64,000 nt of DNA from Primulina eburnea (GCF_022965805.1 NW_027330916.1:10001-74000); one strand, 5' to 3'. Numbered from the stretch's first letter, positions 12,594 to 24,601 are shown. Notes: generated by a model from the letters alone, not told the origin. Numbers and translations: made by a program.

Positions 12594-12950
12594 CATACAC
12601 GTAACATGCAACGAGCCAAATGTCAAATTCTTGTTTCGCATGCCTTGCGCTTGCGCGGTAAGAAAGTACCGCTCGAGCGCGGCACTTTCTGCCCGGATGC
12701 TTGGTTTATCACACATTGGCGCTCGGGCGGTAATATTCTACCGCTCGGGCGCCGAACTTTCTGTTCGAGTATCATTTTTATGGTGCATTGGCGCTCGGGC
12801 GGTCTCTTCCTACCGCTCGGGCGCCACGAGTTCTGTACAAAATCTTGTTTTTCTTGCACCTACGCCCGGCTTTTCCACGTGAGCTCCTATAACCTCAAGT
12901 CTACCAATTTATCAACATCTGATTACAGTAATTAAATCTCGGGCATTACA
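10997..12950 (-). mobile_element. Solo LTR E, with target duplication GGTAC
   Basis: On the minus strand this begins TGTAATGCCCGAG (12950) and ends GGGTCCCCACA (10997), 1954 bases. It is flanked by GGTAC at 10992-10996 and 12951-12955. There is no PBS or polypurine tract next to it, so it is a solo LTR left by LTR-LTR recombination. It is inserted in the pol region of B. Its ends and layout match the LTRs of A, B and D, but its GC-rich cluster uses a different motif. A TATA-like run lies at 12567-12592. Confidence 0.93.
12645..12826 (-). repeat. GGCGC..CGGTA inverted-repeat cluster in solo LTR E
   Basis: Three pairs of GC-rich arms occur, of the form GGCGCTCGGGCGGTA then TACCGCTCGGGCGCC, 4-10 bases apart. 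The arms pair over about 15 bases with two transition mismatches. The first pair is more diverged (TTGCGCGGTA / TACCGCTCGAGCGC). Position relative to the TATA run is the same as for the GCGCATATGCGC cluster in A, B and D. Confidence 0.87.
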
Positions 12951-12955
12951 GGTAC

Positions 12956-13417
12956 GCTCCATCTCAGTAAATCAACTGAATACATAATGAATCACTCCGT
13001 TCGTTTCGATCATCGAGTCATGAACATCACATATATCAAAGGTATTCTAAATCCAGAATCCTTACCGTACCATGTTCATTCTTCGGCCATTTCAGGTCCG
13101 AATCTTACCATTTCCTGGAAATAGTCTGCGATAGCTCTTTGGCCAATATATTAATATCAATAATGCAGTCAGGCTCAGACAACACCAGTACAATACAATC
13201 TAACTCAGTATCATTCTCATCTCACTGTAGTATACGATATTTCACAGAGTTCGCTGATATCAAAACTCTCCTCAAACGGTAAAGAGATAACTACTGCAGT
13301 AAATATGGACTCAACAGATAAAGCATATATCAATACAATTTATTTAGAAATCATATACATGATGTACAAATATTTCTCAATGTATATATACGAAGAATAA
13401 TCGTAAAAGATCAATTA
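12956..13417 (-). other. Element B, putative gag-protease intron and remnants
   Basis: On the minus strand a GTAATTGATC donor-like site starts at 13418, directly after gag-end codons reading LDDIVAG. The unspliced frame stops after two more codons. No acceptor or protease motif can be read here, and sequence toward E has many stops. Confidence 0.4.
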
Positions 13418-13418
13418 C

Positions 13419-14478
13419 CTGCCACTATATCATCAAGTGCATCCTGGGTCTGCTCTTTGGTTATTACAACCACTCTGGCTTCCTGCTGACCCTGGTTGGG
13501 ACTGAGTAGAGGGTGGTTGGAAAGAGCGAACAACAGAAGATGATCTATCGATCTGAGTCACTGATCCAAATGACTCTGCTCCGCTCCCTGGAATCTTCGG
13601 GAACCTCTCTGTGGACAAACTCTAGCAAAGTGTCCTTACTGTTTGCAAATGTTCCAACTACCATATATTCCTTGGCATTGCTCTGTTAGATGTCTTCCTC
13701 CACAGGTTCAAAAATAGACCCCGGTATAACTCGGGCTAGAACTACTGGAGCTAGATGAACCGCTCCCTAACTTCTTGAACTGCTTCTTTCGAGCTTTCAA
13801 CTGTTCTTTCTTCCAAATATTACTAGTACCAACCTCCAATTTCAAAGGGGATTGCAGTAATTGGACTAGAGATTGTTGTTGTTTCTGAGATTGGATCATA
13901 TACAGCCTTTCTTGTTGTCGAATCAAACTTTCATCGGCTCTCTTTACTCTATTCAAGGCGTCAACAAAAGTATAGGGTTGCTCCACATTTACCAATGCAA
14001 GTATTCCAGGATTCAATCCATTAATAAACCGGTCAGTTACAATTTCATCATTCCCAGTCACGTGAGGTGAAAAACGTAGCAAAGTAGAGAATTTAGCAAC
14101 ATATTCTTCAATGTTTAGCTGACCCATTTTCAAATTTTCAAACTCTGCCATTTTGTCCTCTCGGTACGAACTTGGGAAAAACCTTTTATAGAATTCAACT
14201 TTAAAGATTTTCCACGTAATCACGGTACCATGCTGTTTTAGGGCTTCTTTGGTTGCGATCCACCAACTCTTTGCGACTTCCCATAACTGGTTCCCAATCA
14301 GTTTAAATCTCCGTTCATCTTGGTAATCGAGTGAATCACATAACATCTCGATATCGTGGAGCCAACTCTCACAATCACTCGTCGTCTCAATATCCCTCAG
14401 AATCGGCGGTTGAAATGACTGAAACCTCATCAACTGTGTTTCCATCAGAGTTTCGAACACATCCATCTGATCAGTCAC
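13419..14478 (-). pseudogene. gag: Ty3/gypsy gag of element B
   Basis: Met at 14478 opens a 256-codon frame (to 13708) with a full retrotransposon-gag domain: RFQSFQPPIL near residue 18, CESWLHDIEML, a KSWW motif near residue 75, EFYKRFFPSSYREDK, and AKFSTLLRF. A Lys-rich segment and a Ser run precede the stop. Beyond the stop the two zinc knuckles are still readable but damaged: two stops fall inside them and the first Cys of the second knuckle is Trp. The C-terminal tail (13433-13618) is in another frame. The gene is therefore truncated but clearly homologous to the intact gag of D. Start chosen as the first Met after the leader. Confidence 0.85.
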
Positions 14479-14823
14479 CGTACTTCCTCGTTCTGTAATT
14501 CTTCGAGGAGATATATCTGATGATCACAAGAGTTAGCAATCACATGAGACAAATCCGTCTCAGTCCCTTTCTGATCAGCTTACCTCTGATCAATAATTGG
14601 TTCTGATTCTTTCTCAAACAATACACATTACCAAATCAATTCAGATATACAGGTAACATGAATCTTCAAAAACAGTAAACACATATTGCAACATTATCAT
14701 ATACAATGTAATTCAACATTATAATAAATTACATGCTAGCAATCACATGAAAGGAAAGAAAACTCATTCTACCCCGCTCACTTGCTTCTATCTCAGTCTC
14801 AAGAACCTACAGTTCTAGACTTA
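14479..14823 (-). other. Element B untranslated leader
   Basis: This lies between the PBS and gag. No frame or repeat is evident; there are AT-rich stretches only. Confidence 0.6.
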
Positions 14824-14837
14824 CTGCTCTGATACCA
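14824..14837 (-). other. Primer-binding site of element B (initiator Met tRNA)
   Basis: The minus strand reads TGGTATCAGAGCAG, 5 bases inside the LTR end, as in element A. Confidence 0.9.
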
Positions 14838-14842
14838 CTTGC

Positions 14843-17096
14843 TGTGGGGACCCAGACGCTAATTCATGTCTTAATCATTATTAATGTCAAATATAACAAT
14901 TAAGAAAAGTGGGACTAATTTTTTTTAAATATCGGAAACTTAATGTAATCTATCTGATATACATATCAATATCAAAGTACAAAACATTTACTACATGTAT
15001 CTATATAAACTAGGTTCAACGACTATTCATCCAGTGCTGAATCCTATTTTGCTTCTAGGCCCAGATCTCCACGCTAACTATAATCTCTCATCCTCTTCCT
15101 GATCCTGATCCTGTCCCATATGTTGTCATGCACACATACAAACAAGACAACATCCGGATAACTCCGGTGAGAATTACATTCCCAGTATAAATAATGTATA
15201 CATGCATTTCATATAAACAAATATAACAACATTAAACAAATATTCATAACATGTATGAAAATCAGAAACGTGAATCAATACAAACTACGAATCACACTCT
15301 GTGATTCTTAGACTCTGACTCGACTCATCCTAATCTAGGGATCCCGATCGGAATAAGAACATACACCCACCTACACTCCCGATCGTGGTGGTGGTACGTT
15401 CTTATTCACAGACTTTGGCTCTTTCCATATCGAATATCAGTAATAGAAGAAATTTCAATTCTATCCACTTCGATATAGCCAAACATCCGGTGTCTTGACC
15501 TATCCGTCACAGAATTTGGCACTTTCGCCAAATCACTATCTTGTCACAATGTGCAATGGGCCCAGTGATGATTCCATCACTATCAGGCACCCCTGTCACG
15601 AGATCAATCGTCTACGACTAGGCGCATCCGCCTATGACTCAATACGTAAATCAATAGATCAAAGATATCAATCTCATTCAATTGCAAATATCAATGTAAT
15701 AAGTTAAAGTATGTGATTTTGGGAAACTCAAGTCAAATCAAACTCGAGTTGTGCAATCCCACATCAACATCAATTTATACCTTTCTCTTCTCGGTCTGAC
15801 GAAGTTGAAGTCTCGAAGTTAAATCTGTCCATATCCAATCTGAAATGACAATATCGAATAGATTGTGTCAACATACAACTCAATTCAAGGCATGTTCTGA
15901 TCAATACGCAAATCAAGACATAATCTGATCAATGTCAATGATACAACGATATAATCTCAATCAATATTGAATCTGATCAATACCAATCTATTGGTGTTTC
16001 GACGACATAATAATACAGTCTCAGTAAACCCGTCAATCTCAATATCAGAGATATAATAACACGGCTCACAATCAATATCAGTACAACCCATAATCTCAAA
16101 TCTGTACAATCTCGCAATACCGGCAATACAATATCAGTATATACGAATCAACAACTCATCTGATCCAAATCTGAATAATATCAATATACCCAGCAATACA
16201 ATATCAATTAGATATCGATCCCAACACGTCATAATCGATAACAACACAATTCTGATATCAAATCGGTCTAATCACAATCAAATCAGCACTGAAAATTCAT
16301 AACAATTTCATACGTATCTGTTCTTCCATCCGATTTTGATTATACGATGTCTGATATTTCAAGAACAACATATATCAATCGTATTTGATTCTGGCAGTAT
16401 CATAATTTCAAATCATATTAAAACGTAACAATACTTACGTCCAGTTGAAGCTCTCGTCGCTAGGAACTCATTACTCTACTCAGATTTTAAATCTAACGGT
16501 TGGATCTCACAAAATCACCATTTCTCTAATTTAAAAAAGTCTCTTCGGCAGCTTCTCGTCCTCCCTTCCTTTTCTGAGAAGGATAATGCTTGTTCCTTAT
16601 ACATATATATATTTATATATATATATATACACATACGTTGCATACGAGATACCAAGTGTCAAGTTGTTGTTTCACATTCCTCGCGCATATGCGGGCCTCA
16701 GCCCCGCGCATATGCGCGAGACCTACTGTCTCGGTGCAATACAACTCACGCATATGCACGCCTCCATCTGGCGCATATGCGCCAATTTCACTACCATGCT
16801 CGCGCATATGCGCCCATCCATGTCGCGCATATGCGCCAACTACTCTGGACTTCCCCTTGGCTTCTCGCATAGCTCGCGCATATGCGCGCGCACACTTCTC
16901 GCGCATATGCGCGAGGTCTTCTGCCACTCACGCGCATATGCGCGGATCCTCGTCGCGCATATGCAGAACACCTCGCGCCCTCGCACATAATTCGTGTTTT
17001 CTTCCGTCTTTTCCAGTCTAATCCTTTCCATCTATAATCACCTCAATTATCACCAAATCATTTCAGATTACGGTAATAAAATTCTCGGGCCTTACA
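14843..17096 (-). repeat. 5' LTR of element B
   Basis: On the minus strand this begins TGTAAGGCCCGAG (17096) and ends GGGTCCCCACA (14843), 2254 bases. A TATA-like run is at 16601-16630. A CCGGA-GTTA-TCCGG hairpin lies near 15152. The right flank is TTTTT, at the junction with the copia LTR. Confidence 0.9.
16681..16965 (-). repeat. GCGCATATGCGC palindrome cluster in 5' LTR of B
   Basis: About eleven copies occur with 10-30 base spacers, better preserved than those in the 3' LTR. The conserved spacer GAGACCTACTGTCTC lies at about 16708. Confidence 0.92.
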
Positions 17097-19101
17097 TTTT
17101 TCAACAAGAAAACCGAGCACCCTAAGCCTATAGTGTGTAGCAAGTACGAAAACACAATATGACATTCATAGTGTGTTTTAAAGAAATTTACCTATCAATC
17201 TCAAGAGATTGATTATGGCTCAAACTGAATTGTCGAACAACTAAGCTCTTCAATGGCAAGACCCTCTACATGCTTTCCTTGTTCTTCAAATCTTTCCTTC
17301 AAATTAGGTCCACCACCAACAAGCTAAATCCACTATAATTTTGCTCTAGAAAAATTAGAACATTTTTCATTTGAGAAGAGAGTGTTTCCTCAATAATTGA
17401 AGAAAGAAAATATTGAGAGAAAAATTTGCTTGAAGTATCGGCCATATGCAATCAAAAAGAGAGAGTGGGAAACTTTTTCTTGGTTCTTAAAAAAGTTAAG
17501 TTATCATGTGCATGCCATGCCTTGGATATTGAAAAAGTTGCCTCCAATCCTTCACCTCCCTTGCATGCTTTCTACTTGGGCTTGTAACAATTACAAAGCC
17601 CATGGACTTTTATTTAAATGTCTCAAATACATTTGAGACCATTTAAACTTTACCTGATTTTACAATCCCAATAGTTTAAAAGTTATTTTTAATTGGGCTC
17701 TACAAAACCCAATATTGTTTAATTAATTCAACACTTAATTTAATTTAATTATTTGGACTTTACTAGGTCCACTAGTGTTTAATTAATTCAACAATTGAAT
17801 TAATTTAATTTAGTCCATAATAATGTTTATGAAAATCACAATTTTCAAATACATTATTTGTTTGGCCAACTTTTAATTTAGGAACACTTCCACAAATTAA
17901 AAGTCACATTCCCTTTATAGAATTCATACTTCTATCTTTTCTTTCGCTTATAAACTCTTTTATAAGCCGTTCAATACATTGAACTATTTTACTTCTCAAC
18001 GAGATCTAGAAAGTTAGCACTTGTGTGACCCTCAATGGTTTATTGATACAACTAGTCGTGGGTTCATATCTCCATGTGATTCGGACTAAACATGTCCTTA
18101 TAAGAGCATACCCCAATTTCTCCATTCTTACTTATCAACTCGTTGATAACAAGAATGTCAGAACTCAAGTTTGATAGTACCCAACCAATCATGTTAAACG
18201 CCTAGCAGCATCGCTTACATGATTCCCTAGGTATCAAATGATAGTGCCTGCAAGAACCATTCAATTATGGTTAGCGTACAGTACGGTCCTTTCAACTCAT
18301 ATATCTCGATCGATTCGACAACCATTGGTATATCGAGAGTTGTCAATGAATCGATACTTTGTGTCATGCCGTAGTTGCATCGATGGTGTAATCTAAGAAA
18401 CCCCTTTCTTAATTACCACCATACTTTGATCCGAGATTTCAAACTAAATATACATGAGATCACATAGGATATCCATACCCGAAGGTAAGAGGTGAATCCC
18501 CGACTACAATGCATCGACTCCTATATGTTTCGACAGAACACTCAACCTTTCCACCTGCTGACCCCATGAGAGTCGGTAAACAAGTCAAAGTGCAATGCTA
18601 TCATATAGAGTCTCAATGTTGTCCCGGGTCATAAGGACTCATGGTGTACAACCATAAACTAGGACGTTTCCACTCGATAAGTGAGAACAATTTGGAAAGT
18701 CCTTTATGGAGGGTTGTTCAGTGCACTCTACAAGGAGCACCTATCTGCATGTTCGGACATCAAAATATCCCCTACCAATGAAACATGGTACTCATATCGC
18801 AGATACTAGTCTCGAACTCGAGCGGCCTATATCCTTCTTAGCGGCGGCTGAATCGACTAGGAACTGTTTCGAATATACATTATTCCAAATATGGGTTTCA
18901 TGATACTCATCATATGAGCATCTCATATTCTTTCTACTATTTGTATATTAAAGGACTTTATCTATGCAACTAGTATGGGTATACAGATAAAGATGAGCCA
19001 AAAAATAATTTCAAATATTATTAAAATAAAGACTGTTTATACATAGAGTTTCACTGTGAACACTCGGCCAACACTTGGCTCGACTTGCACCTACTCTAAC
19101 A
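17097..19101 (-). repeat. 3' LTR of the copia element
   Basis: On the minus strand this begins TGTTAGAGTAGGTGC (19101), directly after AGTGCAAGTGGAAGAA, the usual pol-end and polypurine context of plant copia elements. It runs to the junction with B at 17097, about 2005 bases. No TG..CA end is visible there, so the 3' tip is probably missing. It contains no clear frame. AT-rich repeats with TTAATTAATTCAA occur at 17710-17815. Confidence 0.75.
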
Positions 19102-19115
19102 TTCTTCCACTTGCA

Positions 19116-20543
19116 CTAGAGCCAACTACCCATATGCTTCAAACCCATTGATTCGCGATGCTTCTCGAATAATGGTCCAGGTAAAGCCTTAGTTAGTGGA
19201 TCAGCAACATTATCTGCGGAGCCGACTTTGTCAATCGAGACATCTCCTCTTTCCATAATCTCTTGGAGGATGTGGTACTTTATCAATACATGTTTCGACT
19301 TCTGATGAGACCTTGGCTCCTTTGCTTGAGCAATGGCTCATGTGTTGTCACGATACACCGGGACAGGAGCAAATCCATTAGGAATGACGCCCAACTCTTG
19401 GACGATATTCCTTATCCAAACAGCCTCTTTCGCTGCAGCTAATGCAGCAATGTATTCTGCCTCATTGGTGAAATCCGCAGTACTATCTTGCTTGGAACTC
19501 TTCCAAGAGACAGCAGCACCATTGAGCATGAATAAGAAACCAGAGGTTGACTTCGAGTCATCGATATCACTTTGGAAGCTAGAGTCGGTATAGCCTTCCA
19601 ATTTCAGTTCTCCACCCCCATACACCAAGAACAACTTATTGGTCCTTCTCAAATACTTGAGAATGTCTTTCACAGCTTTCCAGAGTGGAAGACCAGGGTT
19701 CGATTGATATCTACTCACTACACTTAGTGCGAAAGCCATGTCAGGACGAGTAGATATCATCCCATACATGATGCTACCAATTGCAGATGCATAAGGGATG
19801 CTTGTCATCGTCGCTATCTCTGCATCAGTCTTGGGAGACATCGACTTGGATAGGGACACGCCATGACACATTGGTAGATATCCTCTCTTGGACTCATCCA
19901 TCGAGAACCGCTTCACGATGATATCAATGTATGTGGACTGGGTGAGAATAAGCAATCTTCTCGAGCTATCTCTATAGATCTGTATTCCCAATACAAAAGA
20001 TGCTTCACCCAAGTCCTACATCGAGAACATACTCTCTAACCATATTTTAGTTGATTGAAACATTCCTACATCATTCCCAATGAGTAGAATGTCATCAACA
20101 TAAAGCACCTGGAATGTCACAGCACTCCCACTAACCTTCTTATACACACAAGGTTCCTCATGATTCTTAGTAAAACAAAACTCTTTTATTGTACTATCGA
20201 ATCTAAGGTTCTAACTCCTAGATGCCTGCTTTAGACGATAAATAGATCTCTGAAGTTTGCATACCATATGATCACTTCTGATAGATGTAAACCCTTCAGG
20301 TTGAGACATGTAAATCTCTTCCTTAATATCCCCATTAAGAAAGGCTTTCTTGACATCCATCTACCATATCTCATAGTCATACTATGCAGCTATGGCTAGC
20401 AATATCCTTATAGACTTGAACATTGCAACTGAAGAAAAGGTTTCCTCAAAGTCAAATCCTTGTCTTTGAGTATATCCTTTTGCCACCAATCGCGCCTTGA
20501 AGGTCAATACTTTCCCATCCGCCCCAATTTTCCTCTTGTAAAT
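19116..20543 (-). pseudogene. pol: Copia reverse transcriptase / RNase H, broken
   Basis: Reads on the minus strand as a copia reverse transcriptase and RNase H, which copy the element RNA and remove the RNA strand. The catalytic YVDD motif is present in QVLYVDDILLIGND near 20090-20120. RNase H motifs include GYTDSSFQSD, STSGFLF, and TNEAEYIA. Pol ends KHMGSWL-stop at 19116. In-frame stops occur just before DLGEASF (about 20014), after YRDNT (about 19337), after IGCK (about 20544) and elsewhere. The longest clean stretch is 19338-20012. Confidence 0.85.
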
Positions 20544-21764
20544 TCATTTACACCCTATGAGAACAATTCCCTCATGTGGATCCACGAGATTCCACACTTG
20601 GTTCGAAGGCATGGAATTCATCTCAAATTCCATATCTTCAAGCCACTTGGATGAATCGGCATCAGATAACGCTTCCTTGAAGGTCCTTGGATCACATCCA
20701 TAGTTAGGCTCATCATGGTCCTCTTCAAGAAGCAGACCATACCTCATAGGTGGTCTCGAGACTCTCTCGGATCTTCTAGGAGCTTGTATCTCCTCTCTTG
20801 GATCTTCCGTTGTGGGTTCTATAATTGTGGGTGTCTCTCGAACCTCTTCGAGTTCTATCATCTCCTTTTTTCTATCCAATAGAAATTCCTTTTCCAAAAA
20901 GGTAGCATTCATAGAAACAAACACATTTGTTTCTTGGGGATGATAGAAATAATATCCAACAGAATTCTTTGGATATCCCACAAAGTAACATAAAATGGAT
21001 CGACTATCCAATTTATCTCCCACTACCAGCTTTACATAAGCAGGGCACCCCCATATTCTAAGATGAGAATATTTGGGAGGCTTAACCATCCTTATCTCAT
21101 ATAGTGTCTTATCAACTGCCTTTGAATGGACATTGTTCAACAACAGTGCCGCTGTCTCAAGCACATATCCCCAAAAGGATGGCGGCAACTCCATGAACCT
21201 CATCTTAGACCGAACCATGTCCATCAAAGTCAGGTTACGAAGCTCCGAAACACCATTCAACTGTGGTGTAGCGGGCGGAGTCCACTGCGAGAAAATCCCA
21301 TTCTCCCTAAAATACACATAACCATACCTCGAAAAGTTATCGGTAAAGGTGATGAAGTAGGAATGTCCATTCTTAGTGGTAATGATAAGCGGACCGCACA
21401 CATCGGTATGGATCAAATCCAATAACCCTTTGGCTCGCTCCACATGGCCCTTAAAGGGAATTTTGGCCATCTTTCCTTTTAGACAGGATTCACAAGTTGT
21501 GAGAGCATTAATATCAGACATATCAAACATGCCCACTCCCACTAGCTTGTTCATCCTTCTTAGGGAAATATGCCCTAATCGAGCATGCCACAATTGTGCC
21601 GAATTTAGAGTATCTTGTTTTCGCTTGTTTGTTATTGTTATTTCTTGGACATTGTTTAGTTGAATATCTTTAAAATTTAAGGTGTAGAGATCGTTTTCAA
21701 GTTCTCCAGTACCAATTAAACATTCATTCTTGTAAATGTTGCAAACACCTTTGCTAAATAACAA
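20544..21764 (-). pseudogene. pol: Copia integrase and linker, internally deleted
   Basis: A 406-codon open stretch starts with the pre-integrase zinc-binding segment (LWHARLGHIS ... CESCLKGKM), followed by the integrase core HTDVCGPL...YFITFTDNFSRYGYVY. It then jumps directly to FSQWTPPATPQLNGVSE. About 40-45 residues that normally lie between are absent, including the second catalytic Asp, so the enzyme cannot work. Downstream are the linker and the start of reverse transcriptase (WLEDMEFEMNSM...NQVWNLVDP), ended by a TGA where related elements have Trp. The 3' end of the gag-protease frame overlaps the start. Confidence 0.85.
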
Positions 21765-22899
21765 GAATATCCATCTTTATCAATCATAGAAATGGAAACA
21801 ATGTTTTTCACAAAATCTGGTACAAACAAAACATCTCTCAAAATCAACTTAAAATCATTGTTCAACAATAAGTAAACATCTCCCACGCCCTTGGTAGCAA
21901 CTCTTGCCCCATTGCCCATCCTTAAGAAGGTCTCACCTTCTCTAAGTCTCCTACTTCTTCCCATCACCTGTAAATCATTACAGAGATGTGAGCCACAACT
22001 TGTATCTAATACCCAAGAAGTAAAGTTAATTGAAATGTTTACTTCAATGTAGAACATACCATTTCCACAACCTTTCTGGGCAAGATATTCTCTGCAGTTA
22101 CGCCTCCAATGTTCAGGCTTCTTGCAGTGATGACAAATATCAGCAGTCTTGTCAGCCTTGACTGGTGTGGCTGCCACAACGGGACTCAAAGCTTGCTTCT
22201 TCAAGGGCACATGCTTCTTGGGACGTTGGAAAGAACACTTCTTTCCTTTCCCAAGTGGATCAATCTTCGCACCAGATGAAGAACCCACATAAAGAACTGG
22301 CTTCTCTTTCTTGATGGTGGACTCAAAGGTCACAAGCATGTTTGCCAACTCCTCAAGGGTTGGCTCCATCTTGTTCATATTGAAATTCACCACAAAAGGA
22401 TCAAATGAGCTAGGCAGCGATAAGAGCAGTCAACTCTGAAGGCAACATCATATCCATGCCAACGAGCTTGTCCATGAGCCCAATCAACTTCAGGCCATGC
22501 TCATGGACCAAGGCCCCATCTCACATGCGCAAAGTGATCAGCTCCTTGATGGTAGCATGCCTAAGAGGTCGAGTCTGCTCACCAAAGAGCTCCTTGAGAT
22601 GCAAATGAATTTCATCAGCACTTTTTGCATCCTCAAAACGCCTCTGCAGCTCATCATTCATAGAAGCCTGCATATAACACTTGGCTTTCAAGTCATGGTC
22701 ACACCATTCCTTGTAAGTCTGCAATTCCTTAGGAGTTCAGTTAGTCGGAGCCTCAACAGGGGGCGACTCAGTAAATGTATATGCTATCCTTTCCGAATTC
22801 AAGACGATTTTCAGGTTTCTTAGCCAAGTGAGGTAATTAGGTCCAGTTAATATGTTGTTTTTCGAGTATTGCAGATAGTGGATTGCGAATCGAAAACAT
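21716..22899 (-). pseudogene. gag: Copia gag and protease, broken
   Basis: The minus strand shows a copia Gag start at about 22899 (MFSIRNPLSAILEK), a one-base frameshift, then LTGPNYLTWLRNLKIVL, and a stop before TPKELQTYKEWCDHD. 22521-22724 continues gag with CYMQASMNDELQ. 21716-22393 holds the C-terminal gag with a zinc knuckle CHHCKKPEHWRRNC and a protease-like WVLDTSCGSHLC, where related proteases have DTGCGSH. Gag packages RNA, and the aspartic protease cuts the polyprotein. Several stops and frameshifts make it inactive. Confidence 0.8.
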
Positions 22900-23760
22900 T
22901 GTCAATTTTGTACTGAAAAATAAAACAGATAAATGTTAATGACTATATTAAAATATATAGTAAGATATAAAGTATGGAATTTTACTTTATAATTGTTTAC
23001 TCCCACTGTTTTGACATCTTTCACTACCCTCTAGTGAAAACGGAAAACTCCTTTCCTCAGTAGGTACGCAAGGTCCAATTAGCGAATTATGATCCCGAAT
23101 AATATCAGCCAATCACAATTCCTAAAAGGTAGTTTCCAATTGCATCTCCATGCAACCCTGTACGTCAACGTTTGTCTCACGTTTGATTAGGACCCAATAA
23201 TATGACGTCGTTAATCTTTACGTGTCAAACCTTACTCATCGATGTTGAACCTTAATGGACGGTCGCCATGAGTTCCCTCAATAATATGAGCTGAATTCAT
23301 GGGAGTTCCACGTAGTTCACATCACCATGTCAATGGATGTCACAGCTTTCCGGCACCCAGGGCTCCGCCAATAATATGAGCAGAGCCCCGAGCACGGGCA
23401 GCGTTCATCATGCACCCATTGTTGATGGAAGGCATTGAAATTATGAAAAAACTTTATAATTCCCCTTTTCGGGCTTGTAATTTTGAATCTTATTCAAAAT
23501 GAGGGTTTTTAATTTTGAAATGTATCATCATTAATTTTATTTAAAAGCTCGCCATGTTTGATTGTATGTTTGCTGAATTCATGCAACTTTGTTATTATCA
23601 TAATAATAACGCACATACTCATTATTTATAACATATCATGCATATATTATAAACAGTAAACAAAAAAAGGATGTTCAATCGCCCCAAAACTAATTTTTTG
23701 TGTGAGCTAAGCACGGGCTTAGGTCCAATCCTAGAGAAATGCATGGGATTCAAACGCAGA
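22900..23760 (-). other. Copia 5' leader region
   Basis: This precedes gag on the minus strand and has no long frame. A TTTTATTTTTCAG sequence at about 22909-22921 resembles a 3' splice site 10 bases before the gag ATG, so a leader intron is possible. Four hairpins sharing a loop lie at 23084-23388. The upstream limit near 23760, where the broken gene begins, is approximate; no PBS was found. Confidence 0.5.
23084..23388 (-). other. Four hairpins with one shared loop
   Basis: Hairpins at 23084-23121, 23179-23223, 23266-23302 and 23360-23388 each carry AATAATAT (plus strand) in the loop, about 85-100 bases apart. On the minus strand the stems are GAATTGTGAT/ATCATAATTC, GATTA/TAATC with outer ACGT/ACGT, CCATGAATTC/GAACTCATGG, and GGGCTCTGC/GCGGAGCCC. 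Two of these (first, fourth) are perfect if G-U pairs are allowed in minus-strand RNA. The third has one A-C mismatch on that strand. Confidence 0.65.
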
Positions 23761-23764
23761 TACT

Positions 23765-24596
23765 CAACTGAACTGGCTCTTCAGTTTCTCAAAAAATAGC
23801 CTTCCCGGCCGGTTCTTCAGAAATAACAGCTTGATCGGCTTGTTTTTCAAAATAATAGGATCTACTGGTTCTTCAGTAAAAATTGGCTGATTAGCTGGTT
23901 CCTCAGTGACTGATTTGATGACCTTATCAAGATTGGCCAATGATAATTCAACATCAGAATAAAGCTTCGGATCAGCAGTTGAAGAGGGAGGTACTGAAGA
24001 TGATGATGGTTGAGCAACTGATGTGGAAGGGGCAGTTGCGTGTTGAGAAGATTCAGAAACTGTGTCCTTGGAAGGCTCTTGAACTTATTGTTCAGCTGTC
24101 TCTTCAGATGAAAAATCTTGGGAGGCTGCTGGAATGATCAGTTCTTGATCCATTTCCCAATTTTTGATCTCCATCTGCAACGTGAGAAGATCCGAGTCCA
24201 GTTGGTCATGCACAACTATGTCATTGTATGCAGTTGGACTGGTAGGATCATAGTTCAGTAACACTTGAGCAATTATCTTATGTAGCTTCTTTTCTCTCAG
24301 TTGATTGAAGAAATATTTCTTTAACCCCAGAGCTTGAACAATGGCAGATGCCTTGACTACCTTCATAACAAAATTTTCCAAATCAACCAATTTATTCAGT
24401 TTTGACTTCTTCTGAAGCAGCTTGGCAAAGACTTCAGTTCTGAATTTGACCCATTCATCATAAGCCTTGAACTTGTTTTCTGAAAATTCATTTATGTCTT
24501 TCCAAATAAGATCAATGTGAATTTGGATTGCGTTGGTTGGCATGGGCTCTTCTTGCATTTTGCACTTGCCTTTTGAGTCAGTCAGGGCATGAGAAG
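23765..24596 (-). pseudogene. Broken hypothetical gene, 3' part
   Basis: On the minus strand an open stretch (24558-24085) reads through WKDINEFSENKFKAYDEW and FRTEVFAKLLQKKSKL, a charged and probably helical region, then acidic and Ser/Thr-rich sequence. A TAA stop at about 24085 is followed by more of the same frame to about 23765, with TEEPA/TEEPV-type repeats. No known domain is recognised. The 5' part lies at 61547-62008, split off by element C: the TGCTC duplication flanks both parts and the frame carries across. It may be a host gene or an extra gene of an older element. I recall similar hypothetical proteins from Lamiales annotations, without certainty. Confidence 0.6.
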
Positions 24597-24601
24597 TGCT
24601 C

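Larger units (their letters stand above)
17097..23760 (-). mobile_element. Decayed Ty1/copia element, 5' LTR missing
   Basis: In minus orientation this holds a leader, gag with a zinc knuckle, protease, integrase, reverse transcriptase and RNase H, then a polypurine-like tract and a 3' LTR of about 2 kb. The order integrase before reverse transcriptase shows copia type. Each coding part carries stops or deletions. The LTR is cut at 17097 by the end of element B and no 5' LTR is seen at the right end, so both ends are incomplete. Confidence 0.85.

Noticed and set aside
18706..18903. 65-codon plus-strand frame in the copia LTR
   Set aside because: Lies within a recognised LTR on the opposite strand, with no domain or start context.
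23755..23775. GGGATTCAAACGC, resembling a tRNA T-arm on the minus strand
   Set aside because: No acceptor stem, anticodon arm or D-arm could be found around it.
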